A stretch of 15,635 bases of DNA, from NCBI GenBank assembly GCA_964628935.1, contig CAZVOE010000070.1:1-15635 (forward strand), given 5' to 3'. Position 1 is the first letter of the stretch. Every line of letters begins with the position of its first letter. Both the position numbers and the translations under genes were made by a program. Below the pieces are notes generated by a model, which was not told where the DNA came from, searched no databases, and was given only the letters and a program-made list of their open reading frames with translations. Shown here in pieces: positions 1-6,718 of this stretch. This DNA comes from CAYLHQ01 sp964628935. Its GTDB lineage: Bacteria; Acidobacteriota; Polarisedimenticolia; Polarisedimenticolales; DASRJG01.

Positions 1-5
1 AAAGC

Positions 6-48
6 GGCCAAATCACTTGCTACGGCGACCGGACAAATCATTTGCTAC
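6..48. repeat. Imperfect 18-bp direct repeat pair, 25-bp period
   Basis: Two copies of an 18-mer reading GG(C/A)CAAATCA(C/T)TTGCTAC lie at 6-23 and 31-48, with mismatches only at their third and eleventh bases. They sit just upstream of the promoter at 72-99. Short tandem blocks of this kind could be protein-binding sites spaced about 2.4 helical turns apart, or the end of an IS21-type insertion sequence, which typically carries several internal end repeats. The window starts too close to decide, and no transposase is visible. Confidence 0.5.
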
Positions 49-71
49 CTACACGCGGTCGGCCGTAACTC

Positions 72-99
72 TTGACAGGTAGGGGCTTCCGGGTCTAAT
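72..99 (+). promoter_or_regulatory. Sigma70-type promoter upstream of the RRM gene
   Basis: A perfect -35 hexamer TTGACA at 72-77 is followed after 16 bp by TCTAAT at 94-99, five of six matches to the -10 consensus. Transcription would start near 106 and give a leader of about 185 nt before the RRM gene. This is the best consensus promoter in the window. It stands out because the surrounding DNA is very GC-rich. Confidence 0.65.
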
Positions 100-156
100 T
101 TTCGCGGCGGTTCGCGGCCTCACCGATGTCTGTGTCAGGGGAACCCGGATTTCGCG

Positions 157-187
157 CGCCGCAGGAACGGTCTTGCGGCGTTTTTTG
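157..187 (+). terminator. Intrinsic terminator/attenuator in the leader of the RRM gene
   Basis: CGCCGCA at 157-163 pairs perfectly with TGCGGCG at 174-180 across a 10-nt loop, and the stem is followed at once by six T residues and then GTTT. This is the canonical form of a factor-independent terminator. It lies about 50 nt downstream of the predicted transcription start and about 105 nt upstream of the RRM start codon. It would therefore either release a small RNA of about 80 nt or attenuate the RRM transcript. It could alternatively end a transcript entering from the left of the window. Confidence 0.7.
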
Positions 188-291
188 TTTCGGCCCCACC
201 TCGGGGCGTGAGGGCGCGGAAGGATGAAGGAGCCGGAAGGCTCCGAGCCGGTGAACGGGCCGCCCCGGCCGTTCGGCAGGAGATGGGTTCG

Positions 292-603
292 ATGGGTACG
301 AGACTCTACGTCGGCAACCTCCCCTTCAGCGCGACCGAAGACGACGTTCGGGCGCTGTTTTCCCAGGACGGGCGTACGGTCCGGGAGGTGAAGTTGATCA
401 CCGACCGCGACACGGGCCGGCCGCGGGGATTCGGCTTCGTGGACATGGGGAGCCAGGACGAGGCCGACGCAGCGATTCGCTCGCTGAACGGGACGAACTA
501 CGGGGGTCGTCCGCTGACCGTGAACGAGGCGCGCGAGCGCGAGGGCGGCGGCGGCGGCGGCGGTCGCAGGGGCGGCGGCGGCTACGGCCGCGGCGGTTAC
601 TGA
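292..603 (+). CDS. Small glycine-rich RRM RNA-binding protein
   Basis: This 103-residue protein carries one RNA-recognition motif and a glycine-rich tail, as in the bacterial/cyanobacterial Rbp-type single-RRM proteins that bind single-stranded RNA and are often cold- or stress-induced. RNP2 is LYVGNL (residues 5-10) and RNP1 is RGFGFVDM (45-52). The tail from about residue 85 is Gly/Arg/Tyr-rich (RGGGGYGRGGY), which usually adds nonspecific RNA affinity. I chose the ATG at 292 because AGGAG at 278-282 sits 9 nt upstream. The in-frame ATG at 283 touches that Shine-Dalgarno sequence, and an open frame from 208 lacks one. The gene stands alone, with its own promoter (72-99), an internal leader terminator (157-187) and a convergent terminator downstream. 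The family is clear; the RNA targets cannot be told from sequence. Confidence 0.9.
   Translation: MGTRLYVGNLPFSATEDDVRALFSQDGRTVREVKLITDRDTGRPRGFGFVDMGSQDEADAAIRSLNGTNYGGRPLTVNEAREREGGGGGGGRRGGGGYGRGGY
544..561 (+). repeat. (GGC)6 trinucleotide run in the RRM tail
   Basis: Six identical GGC codons in a row, followed by GGT, encode a seven-glycine run in the RRM protein's tail. Such perfect triplet runs can change length by slippage without losing frame, so the tail length may vary among relatives. Confidence 0.7.
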
Positions 604-608
604 GAAAA

Positions 609-652
609 GGGGACTGTCACCGTTGCCCCTCCGGGAAGCGGTGCCAGTCCCC
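609..652. terminator. Bidirectional terminator between RRM and SDR genes
   Basis: A long hairpin pairs GGGGACTG (609-616) with CAGTCCCC (645-652), and CACCG (618-622) with CGGTG (639-643), with one T-C mismatch between the two stems and a 16-nt loop. Read on the minus strand it is followed by TTTTCTCA, giving a U-tract for the operon ending at 662. Read on the plus strand it begins 5 nt after the RRM stop but has only a weak T-tract. Its position between two converging genes fits a shared terminator. Confidence 0.7.
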
Positions 653-661
653 GTTCGCGTT

Positions 662-1360
662 TCACCAGCGCAATCTCTCGCCTCCGGGACCGTAGAACCC
701 GCCGCTCCGGTCGGGTCCGACCGAGAGGGCGATTGACAAGAGGTCGCGGACTGCGGACTCGACGTCGAGCGGGGCCCGTTCCCCTCCCATTCTCGTGCGG
801 ACCCAGCCCGGGTGCATCGCCAGGACGACGAACCCGGCATCCGCTAGCTCGATCGCGAGATTCTTCGTGGCGGCGTTGAGTGCGGCCTTCGACATCCGGT
901 ACCCGTATGCGCCACCGCTCGCGTTGTCCTCGATCGACCCCATGAGGGAGGAGATGTTGACGATCCGCTTTCCCGATCCCTCGTGCAGGAGCGGAAGGAA
1001 CGCCGCCGTGACGCGCAGCGCCCCGAGCGTGTTCACGCGGTAGGCGTCCTCGAGACGCGAGAAATCGAGCGCGTCGACCGAAATCTCGCCGCGGTGAAAG
1101 ACGCCGGCGTTGTTGATCAACACATCGACATGGCGGACGCGCGCCGCGACCCTGCGTGCCGCTTCCCGCACCGAGAGCCCCTCGGTCACGTCCATCGGGA
1201 CGATGTGGAGCGTCGATCCGTGAGTGACCGAGAGGGCGTCGAGGCCGCAAGACTCGACGCGGCGGGGACACGCGACGACCGTCTCGCCGCGGTCGAGGAG
1301 CTGTCGCACCATTTCGAGGCCGAGCCCGCGCGCGGCCCCTGTGACGAGACAGACGCTCAC
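662..1360 (-). CDS. SDR oxidoreductase, C-factor (CsgA)-like
   Basis: This 232-residue classical short-chain dehydrogenase/reductase would use NAD(P)H on an unidentified carbonyl or alcohol. The cofactor motif TGAARGLG is at residues 7-14, NNAG at 83-86, the catalytic serine in ISS at 136-138, and the catalytic YxxxK is Y154/K158. The stretch around residues 133-161, including a GSIEDN segment before YRMSKAALN, and HPGWVRTRMGG near 183-193 are typical of the C-factor subgroup. That subgroup is named after Myxococcus CsgA, which is involved in intercellular signalling or lipid oxidation; the name does not prove that role here. The start is GTG at 1360, which overlaps the stop of the upstream SDR in GTGA. 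It is the last gene of the minus-strand operon and ends just before the hairpin at 609-652. Confidence 0.88.
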   Translation of the reverse strand: MSVCLVTGAARGLGLEMVRQLLDRGETVVACPRRVESCGLDALSVTHGSTLHIVPMDVTEGLSVREAARRVAARVRHVDVLINNAGVFHRGEISVDALDFSRLEDAYRVNTLGALRVTAAFLPLLHEGSGKRIVNISSLMGSIEDNASGGAYGYRMSKAALNAATKNLAIELADAGFVVLAMHPGWVRTRMGGERAPLDVESAVRDLLSIALSVGPDRSGGFYGPGGERLRW

Positions 1361-2202
1361 CCTTTCTTCTTCCGAAGCGCTTCCCACGCCGATTCCGGCA
1401 TCTCCAGGAGGTCGTTGAATTCTCCGGCGCCGCGGAGCCACTCGCCGCCGTCGAAGGTCACGACCTCGCCCCGCATCCAGTCGGAGGCGTCGGAGACGAG
1501 AAAGGCCGCGAGCTCCGCCAGCTCCTCCGGGGTGCCGAACCGACCCGCCGGGATCCGCTTCTTCCGCTGGGCCTCGAGGTCCTTCGAGGGGAGCAGGCGC
1601 GAGAACGCCCCCTCGGTGGGGATCGGACCCGGAGCGATCGCGTTCAGTCGGATGCCGTGATGCGCCCATTCGACGGCGAGCGAACGCGTCAGTGCGACCA
1701 CGCCAGCTTTGGCGCACGCCGACGGGAGGACGAACCCGGAACCGGTCTCGGCGTAGGTCGTGGCGATCGAAAGGACCGTTCCGCCGCGTTTCGCGGCGAT
1801 CCAGCGTTTGGCGATCGTTTGGGTGCAGTGAAATGTCCCGTGGAGGACGATCCCGACGACCGAGGCGAAAGCGTTGGGGCTGAGGTCCTCCGATCGCGCG
1901 AGGAAGTTCCCCGCTGCATTGTTGACCAGAATCCCGGGAAGAGAGGCCGACTCCGTGATCCGGTCGAGCGCGGCCGCGACTTCGTCGGGGACCCGCACGT
2001 CGCACGGCGCCCAGACGGCCTCGCCGCCCTCGGCGCGGATCGCTTCCGCGGTCTCCCGAAGCGGTTCCTCCCGCCGGCCCGAAAGAGCGACCCGCGCGCC
2101 GAGCGACGCGAACCGAGTCGCCATCGCTCGTCCGAGCCCCGAACCGCCGCCCGTGATCCAGGCGGTCTTCCCGCGGAGAAGCCCCGGGGCGAGGGCGGTC
2201 AT
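1357..2202 (-). CDS. 2,4-dienoyl-CoA reductase-type SDR
   Basis: This 281-residue SDR resembles the mitochondrial/peroxisomal-type 2,4-dienoyl-CoA reductases (DECR), NADPH enzymes that remove double bonds during beta-oxidation of unsaturated fatty acids. TGGGSGLG at 17-24 binds the cofactor. NNAAGN at 94-99 is the DECR version of NNAG. The usual YxxxK tyrosine is replaced by serine: S161 and K165, with Y150 eleven residues before the serine. This is the spacing of the Tyr/Ser/Lys set described for human DECR1, so the enzyme is predicted active by that mechanism rather than broken. The ATG at 2202 overlaps the upstream stop in ATGA, and its own stop overlaps the next gene. A trans-2-enoyl-CoA reductase role is the main alternative. 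Confidence 0.88.
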   Translation of the reverse strand: MTALAPGLLRGKTAWITGGGSGLGRAMATRFASLGARVALSGRREEPLRETAEAIRAEGGEAVWAPCDVRVPDEVAAALDRITESASLPGILVNNAAGNFLARSEDLSPNAFASVVGIVLHGTFHCTQTIAKRWIAAKRGGTVLSIATTYAETGSGFVLPSACAKAGVVALTRSLAVEWAHHGIRLNAIAPGPIPTEGAFSRLLPSKDLEAQRKKRIPAGRFGTPEELAELAAFLVSDASDWMRGEVVTFDGGEWLRGAGEFNDLLEMPESAWEALRKKKG

Positions 2203-2471
2203 GGCTTGGGCCCGGCGGCCTCGCGCCGGGCACGCGACGCGGCGGCCCGTTCCGCAATCGACACGGCGGCGCGCGTCCAACCGTAGGTCACGAACCCGAG
2301 GATGAGCCCCGCGATCACGTAGTAAAGGCGGGCCTCCGCCCTGAGGACCGCGGTTTGCATCGCGGCGGGGACCTTCATCTCGAAGATCCAGAGCCCCACC
2401 ATTCCCGCGAGCAAGCCGAGTACGAGGCTCCCCCCGAGCATGACCCATCGGCCGACGGTCGCCCAGTTCAT
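2199..2471 (-). CDS. Small two-helix membrane protein, unknown function
   Basis: I do not recognise this 90-residue protein. It has two hydrophobic segments, about residues 9-31 and 49-67, joined by a short loop containing EMKVPAAMQTAVLRAEARL. The C-terminal tail from about 68 is rich in Arg and Ala and probably cytoplasmic. The start is the ATG at 2471, preceded by AGGAGGA (complement of 2476-2482), which overlaps the E1 stop codon. Longer in-frame extensions upstream would run into the E1 coding sequence. It lies 10 nt after E1 and overlaps the DECR-like gene by 4 nt, so it is translated as part of this operon and may serve the same membrane-linked process. Confidence 0.78.
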   Translation of the reverse strand: MNWATVGRWVMLGGSLVLGLLAGMVGLWIFEMKVPAAMQTAVLRAEARLYYVIAGLILGFVTYGWTRAAVSIAERAAASRARREAAGPKP

Positions 2472-2481
2472 GTCGTCCTCC

Positions 2482-4527
2482 TCACCAGGTGGCGAGCTTC
2501 CGAATCGCCTCCGTGACGTCCTCTTGGGACGGCAGGACCGCCGCCTCGAGAGACGGAGCATACGGTGGGAAGGCATCCTGCGCTCCGCAGCGCCGTACCG
2601 GGGCGTCGAGATGCTCGAAGGCTCCGGAAGCGACCCGCGCGGCGACTTCCCCACCGAAGCCGCCGAAGACCGGCGCTTCGTGCACCACGATGCACTTGCC
2701 CGTCTTTTTCACCGAAGCGAGACATGCCTCCTCGTCGAGCGGGACGAGGGTCCGGAGGTCGATCACCTCGACGGAGAACCCCTCCCGTTCGAGGGTGTCC
2801 GCCGCCCGGAGGCAGCGGATCACGCCGCTTCCCCAGGTGATCGCCGTGAGGTCGGTCCCGCTCCGCACCACCCTCGCCTTCCCGAACGGGATGAGGAAGT
2901 CGGCGTCGGGTTCCGGAGACTTCGAAAAGACCTGGCGGTAAAGGCCCTTGTGCTCGAAGAAGATCACCGGGTCGTCGATGCGGCAGGCGGTCTTGATCAG
3001 GCCCTTCGCGTCCTCCGCGTTCGAGGGGTAGACGACGTACCAGCCCGGGGTGTGGACGTAGAGGGATTCCGGCGACTGGCTGTGGAACGGGCCTCCCCGA
3101 ATGTAGCCGCCGGTCGCCATCCGCACGACGACGGGGCAGGACCACACACCGCCGCTCCTCCATCGCAGCGTCGCGATCTCGTTGCGGATCTGCATGAAGG
3201 CGGGGAAGGAGTAGTCCGAGAACTGCATCTCCACGACCGGCTTGTAGCCGCGGATCGCCATGCCCTTCGCGACCCCGACGATTGTCGCCTCGGCGAGCGG
3301 CGAGTTCTCGACCCTCCCCGGGAAGGCGTCGGTCAGCCCCCGCGTGACGCCGAAGACGCCCCCCTTCGGGTCGGCGATGTCCTCGCCCCACATGACGATC
3401 TTCGGGTTGCGCTCCATCTCCTCGCGGAGGCCGTGGTTGAGCGCGTCGATCATCGTGATCGGTGCGGAGGACACCGCCTTCGGCGGCCGCTCGTCTTCGA
3501 CCGGGGTCTTTCCCGAGAAGACGTGGAGCGTGGCGATCGAGGGATCGGGGGCCGGAGCCGCGTCCGCCTCGTCCGCCGCACGGTCGACGGCCGCCTTGAT
3601 CTCGGCATGAAGCGCCTCGAGCCCCCGTTCGTCGATGAGCCCCCAAGAGAGGACACGCCCCTGCGTATGGGCGACCGGATCGCGCTCGCGGATCTTCTCG
3701 AGCTCTTCCTCGCTTCGGTACTTCAGCTGGTCGTCCGAAGAGGAGTGGGAGTCGAGGCGCACGACGTGGGCTTCGACGAGGAGCGGACCCGACCCCCTGC
3801 GCATCTCCGCCACGAGAGGCGCGAGGGTCGTGTACATCTCGGTGAAGCGGGTGCCGTCCACTTCGAGCGACCGCACGCGGAACCCCTTCGCCACCGTATG
3901 GATCTCCGTCCCCGTTTGCACGCTCTGCGGGACGCTGATGGCGTAGCCGTTGTTCTGGATCATGAAGAGGACGGGGAGCCGGTCCCTTCCCGCGTAGTTG
4001 AGCGCCTCGAAGAACTCGCCTTCGGACGTCGCTCCCTCTCCGGAAGAGACATAGACGATCTCGTCGCACTTCTCCGCTTTCACGCCTTTCGCCATCCCGA
4101 CCGCCTGAAGGTACTGCGTGCCCGTGCAGGCGGTCGGCGAGACGACGCGGAGGGCGCGGCTCGAGAAGTGCTCGCTCATGTTCCGCCCGTTGCCGCAGGG
4201 GTCGTCGGCCTTGGAGAGCATGTGGAGGAAGACGTCCTTCGGGGTCATTCCGAGGCCGAGCATGAGAGCCTTCTCCCGGTAGTAGGGGAAGAACCAGTCC
4301 TTGCCGGGCTCGAGGAGCATGGCGGTCGCGATCTGCAGCTTCTCGTGGCCGCGGGTCGAGGCGTGGAAGGAGACCTTTCCGGCGCGCACGAAGAGCTTGA
4401 GACGCTCCTCGGTGTAATACACCTCGAGCATCTTGCGGAGCAGCTTGAGGTAAACCTCGGGCGGGACCCCGGTCTCCGGGCCGTGCAGCGCGCGGGCGGG
4501 GGCCGACGAGGCGGGTTTTCGGGGCAT
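2482..4527 (-). CDS. Fused alpha-beta 2-oxoacid dehydrogenase E1 (branched-chain type)
   Basis: This 681-residue thiamine-diphosphate enzyme joins E1-alpha (about 25-330) and E1-beta (about 352-681) in one chain. It would decarboxylate a 2-oxoacid and pass the acyl group to lipoyl-E2. The ThDP/Mg motif reads GEGAT at 163-167 and ends in NN at 192-193, so the usual Asp of GDG is Glu. A SHSSSDD loop at 260-266 matches the regulatory-loop region of branched-chain E1-alpha better than that of pyruvate E1. In the beta part, SPLAE at 409-413 carries the expected active-site Glu. The start ATG at 4527 has AAGGAG 5 nt upstream. No E2 or E3 gene is next to it; the downstream genes are a membrane protein and two SDRs. 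The 2-oxoisovalerate-type assignment is likely, and pyruvate or acetoin dehydrogenase is less so. Confidence 0.92.
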   Translation of the reverse strand: MPRKPASSAPARALHGPETGVPPEVYLKLLRKMLEVYYTEERLKLFVRAGKVSFHASTRGHEKLQIATAMLLEPGKDWFFPYYREKALMLGLGMTPKDVFLHMLSKADDPCGNGRNMSEHFSSRALRVVSPTACTGTQYLQAVGMAKGVKAEKCDEIVYVSSGEGATSEGEFFEALNYAGRDRLPVLFMIQNNGYAISVPQSVQTGTEIHTVAKGFRVRSLEVDGTRFTEMYTTLAPLVAEMRRGSGPLLVEAHVVRLDSHSSSDDQLKYRSEEELEKIRERDPVAHTQGRVLSWGLIDERGLEALHAEIKAAVDRAADEADAAPAPDPSIATLHVFSGKTPVEDERPPKAVSSAPITMIDALNHGLREEMERNPKIVMWGEDIADPKGGVFGVTRGLTDAFPGRVENSPLAEATIVGVAKGMAIRGYKPVVEMQFSDYSFPAFMQIRNEIATLRWRSGGVWSCPVVVRMATGGYIRGGPFHSQSPESLYVHTPGWYVVYPSNAEDAKGLIKTACRIDDPVIFFEHKGLYRQVFSKSPEPDADFLIPFGKARVVRSGTDLTAITWGSGVIRCLRAADTLEREGFSVEVIDLRTLVPLDEEACLASVKKTGKCIVVHEAPVFGGFGGEVAARVASGAFEHLDAPVRRCGAQDAFPPYAPSLEAAVLPSQEDVTEAIRKLATW

Positions 4528-4556
4528 GGGCTCTCCTTTCCTCTCGGGTCCGAGGC

Positions 4557-4585
4557 ATCTTGACCGAAAGGCGGGGGAAGTTCAA
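4557..4585 (-). promoter_or_regulatory. Possible promoter for the E1 operon
   Basis: On the minus strand, TTGAAC (complement of 4580-4585) is followed after exactly 17 bp by CAAGAT (complement of 4557-4562). The -35 is fair and the -10 weak, at three of six. The site lies in the only gap between the divergent E1 and carbamate kinase genes, which is 76 bp, so some promoter must be here or nearby. Confidence 0.3.
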
Positions 4586-4591
4586 AGGGGC

Positions 4592-4603
4592 TAGACTGGC
4601 GCC
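4592..4603 (+). promoter_or_regulatory. -10 element placed for leaderless start of carbamate kinase
   Basis: TAGACT at 4592-4597 is followed by GGCGCC and then the ATG at 4604. A transcript starting 6-7 nt after the hexamer would begin on the start codon itself. No close Shine-Dalgarno sequence is present: the nearest purine run, AAGGGG, is at 4585-4590, 13 nt away. The same 12-base pattern, TAGGCT-CGCGCC, recurs at 7885-7896 before the sigma-factor gene. Confidence 0.45.
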
Positions 4604-5566
4604 ATGACGGAACCCCAGGGAAAGCCGATCGTCCTCGTCGCCATGGGCGGCCACGCCTTCATGCAGAAGGGCGAGCGGGGGACGATCGAGGAACACGAGC
4701 GGAACGCCGAGATCATCGCCCAACTTCTGATGTCGTTGGTGGAGAAGGACTACCACCTCGTGATCACGCACGGGAACGGCCCGCAGGTCGGAAGTCTGCT
4801 GATCCAGCAGGAGAAGGCCCGGGACGAGGTCCCGGTCATGCCGCTCGACGTGCTGGTTTCTATGACCGAGGGGAGCCTCGGGTACATCCTCCAGCAGGCG
4901 CTCTTGAACCAGTTGCGAAAGCGAGACGTGCAGCGATACGTCGTCACCGTGGTCACGCAGGTGCTCGTCGAGGAAACCGATCCCGCGTTCGCCGATCCCA
5001 ACAAGCCGATCGGGCCGTTTCTCGCCCGCGAGGAGGCCGAGCGGCGGCGCGATACGATGGGTTGGAAGATCCGAGAGGACTCCGGCCGTGGTTACCGTCG
5101 CCTCGTCCCCTCCCCGAGGCCGCTCCGTGTCGTGCAGCGGCAGATGATCCGCGACGCGGCGAGGCAGGGTCACATCGTCGTCGCCTGCGGGGGCGGAGGG
5201 ATCCCGATCAAGAAGGACCACGACGGGAAGTACGTCGGGATCGAAGCGGTCATCGACAAGGACCTGACGTCGAGCGTCCTCGCGGCGAACATCGGCGCGG
5301 CCCTCCTCATCATCCTCACGGCGGAGCCGCAGGTCTATGTGAACTTCGGGAAGCCGGACCAGCGTCCCCTGGGCGCCGTCACGCTCGAGGAGATCGAACG
5401 GCTCCAGGCCGAGGGGCACTTCCCGCCCGGGAGCATGGGGCCGAAGATCGAGGCGGTGATCCACTTCCTCAAGTCGGGGGGACGCCGCGCCCTCATCACC
5501 GACCCTCCGAGCCTCCCCGACGCGATCGAGGGGCGGGCCGGAACCCATTTCGTCGGAAGGATCTGA
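4604..5566 (+). CDS. arcC: Carbamate kinase
   Basis: This 320-residue protein of the amino-acid-kinase fold interconverts carbamoyl phosphate + ADP and carbamate + ATP; in fermenters it makes ATP at the end of arginine or purine breakdown. Family motifs are THGNGPQVG at 55-63, CGGGGIP at 195-201, DKDLTSS at 218-224 and GSMGPK at 276-281, and the length is normal. The N-terminal phosphate-binding motif, usually ALGGNAL, reads AMGGHAF at 13-19, so the conserved Asn is His. No arginine deiminase, ornithine carbamoyltransferase or transporter is adjacent, so the pathway is open. The ATG at 4604 looks leaderless. Good evidence for the family; the substrate direction is not visible. Confidence 0.9.
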   Translation: MTEPQGKPIVLVAMGGHAFMQKGERGTIEEHERNAEIIAQLLMSLVEKDYHLVITHGNGPQVGSLLIQQEKARDEVPVMPLDVLVSMTEGSLGYILQQALLNQLRKRDVQRYVVTVVTQVLVEETDPAFADPNKPIGPFLAREEAERRRDTMGWKIREDSGRGYRRLVPSPRPLRVVQRQMIRDAARQGHIVVACGGGGIPIKKDHDGKYVGIEAVIDKDLTSSVLAANIGAALLIILTAEPQVYVNFGKPDQRPLGAVTLEEIERLQAEGHFPPGSMGPKIEAVIHFLKSGGRRALITDPPSLPDAIEGRAGTHFVGRI

Positions 5567-5576
5567 GCCCCCGGGC

Positions 5577-5605
5577 TTGAAGTCGGGTGGCGCTCGCGGT
5601 ACACC
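5577..5605 (+). promoter_or_regulatory. Possible promoter for hflX
   Basis: TTGAAG at 5577-5582 and TACACC at 5600-5605 are separated by exactly 17 bp. The -35 matches four of six consensus bases and the -10 three of six. Initiation would fall near 5611-5612, downstream of the GTG at 5587. That would favour a later start for HflX. Confidence 0.35.
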
Positions 5606-6718
5606 CTTCCTTGCGGGGCGGTTCGGCCCCACGGAGGTCGCGGGAGATTCACACCGTTCACGGGAACCTGCACGGGCTGTCCCACGCGGAACGCGACCGC
5701 CTCGAGCGTCTGTACCGCCGGAAAGTCCCGCCGCACTCGGTGGTCAGCCACGACCTCGCACGGGAGCTCGCCGCCGTCACCCACGACCTCAATCGCCTCG
5801 TCGGAGTCCTCGTCGACCGCGCGGGACGGGTCGAGGCGGTGAGCGTCGGCGACGCCAAGTCGGTGCGGGTCCCGCGAGAGCCCAGCGCCCCTGCCGGGCG
5901 GGAGCGCTTCTGCACGCTCCGGTGGATCGCCACCCGCGTCGCGGACGACCCGCTCACCGCGGCCGACCTCCTTCCGCTCGCCCTCCACCGCCTCGACGCG
6001 ATGGCCCTCGTGGCGGTCGAGGAGAACGGGGCCCCCGGCTCGGTCCGCGTGGCGCACCTCCTTCCGGCCGACGAACAGTCGGCTCCTCTCTCGGAGCCGC
6101 CCCTCCCACCGCTTCCCCGGGGCACGGTCGTGCCGCTCGGCCGGGACGGGGTCCGCCGGTCCCGCGAGCGGGAGATCGAGGACGTCGTCGCCGACGGCGG
6201 TCGTTACCGTGTCTTCCCCCCGCGGCCCGCCGGGGTCCTCGAGGACGACTTCCTCGAAATGATCCGCGCTCTCGAGCGGGAGTTCGACCGCCGGAGGACC
6301 CGCACGAAGGTCGCGGGGAAATCGGGGCGGGCGATCCTCGTCCACGTGACGACGGGAAGCCGCGCGCTCGCGGAGGAGTCGATGAACGAACTCGAGGAGC
6401 TCGCCGCGTCGGCCGATCTCGGGGTCGTCGACCGGATCCTCCAGAGGCGTCAAGCCTACGACGCCCGGACATGGATCGGCTCGGGGCGCCTCGAAGATTT
6501 GATCGTCCGCGCCTCGCGGCTCCAGGCGGACTACATCGTCGCCGACCAGGACCTCTCGCCGGCGCAGGCCCGCGCCCTGGCGGAGGCGACCGCGCTCAAG
6601 GTCCTCGACCGCTCCCAGCTGATCCTCGACATCTTCGCCCGGCGCGCGAAGACCGCCGAGGGAAAGATCCAGGTCGAGCTCGCGCAGCTCAAGTACCTGT
6701 TGCCGCGCCTCATGACGC
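5587..6718 (+). CDS. hflX: Ribosome-associated GTPase HflX, N-terminal part (before gap)
   Basis: This is the first part of HflX, a GTPase that binds the 50S subunit and splits stalled or hibernating ribosomes. From the GTG at 5587 it gives 377 residues. The first 250 or so form the long N-terminal extension seen in non-enterobacterial HflX (GNLHGL...RLYRRKVPP...HDLNRLVGVLVDRAGRV). The HflX-specific domain follows, with LEELAASADLGVV, WIGSGRLEDLI, SPAQARAL and the QVELAQLKYLLPRL segment, then the N gap. The start is uncertain: GTG 5587 has no good Shine-Dalgarno sequence and may lie upstream of the transcription start, while GGAGG at 5633-5637 is 9 nt before an in-frame ATT at 5647. Starting at ATT would give MHTVHGNLHGL, close to the usual HflX beginning. 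It follows arcC by 20 nt. Confidence 0.85.

Noticed and set aside
49..840. Minus-strand open frame over the leader and RRM gene
   Set aside because: It contains an Ala run that is only the complement of the GGC repeat, covers the RRM gene and both terminators, and has no supporting motif.
2080..2202. Loss of catalytic activity in the SDR at 1357-2202 because YxxxK is missing
   Set aside because: The Ser/Lys plus upstream Tyr arrangement (Y150, S161, K165) is the known dienoyl-CoA reductase active site, so the enzyme is not degenerate.
2440..4563. Long plus-strand open frame opposite the E1 gene (about 700 codons)
   Set aside because: It is the antisense of a clear E1 gene in high-GC DNA, where stop codons are rare. 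Its product is low-complexity, rich in Arg/Asp/Glu/His, with no recognisable motif.
5566..5577. AGCCC-CC-GGGCT palindrome after the carbamate kinase stop as a terminator
   Set aside because: The two-base loop cannot fold as drawn, the stem is short and there is no T-tract.
2468..5632. Minus-strand open frame of about 1050 codons across E1 and opposite carbamate kinase
   Set aside because: It crosses two well-supported genes in the wrong frame and gives an Arg/Pro/Gly-rich translation without motifs. It is a GC-bias artefact.
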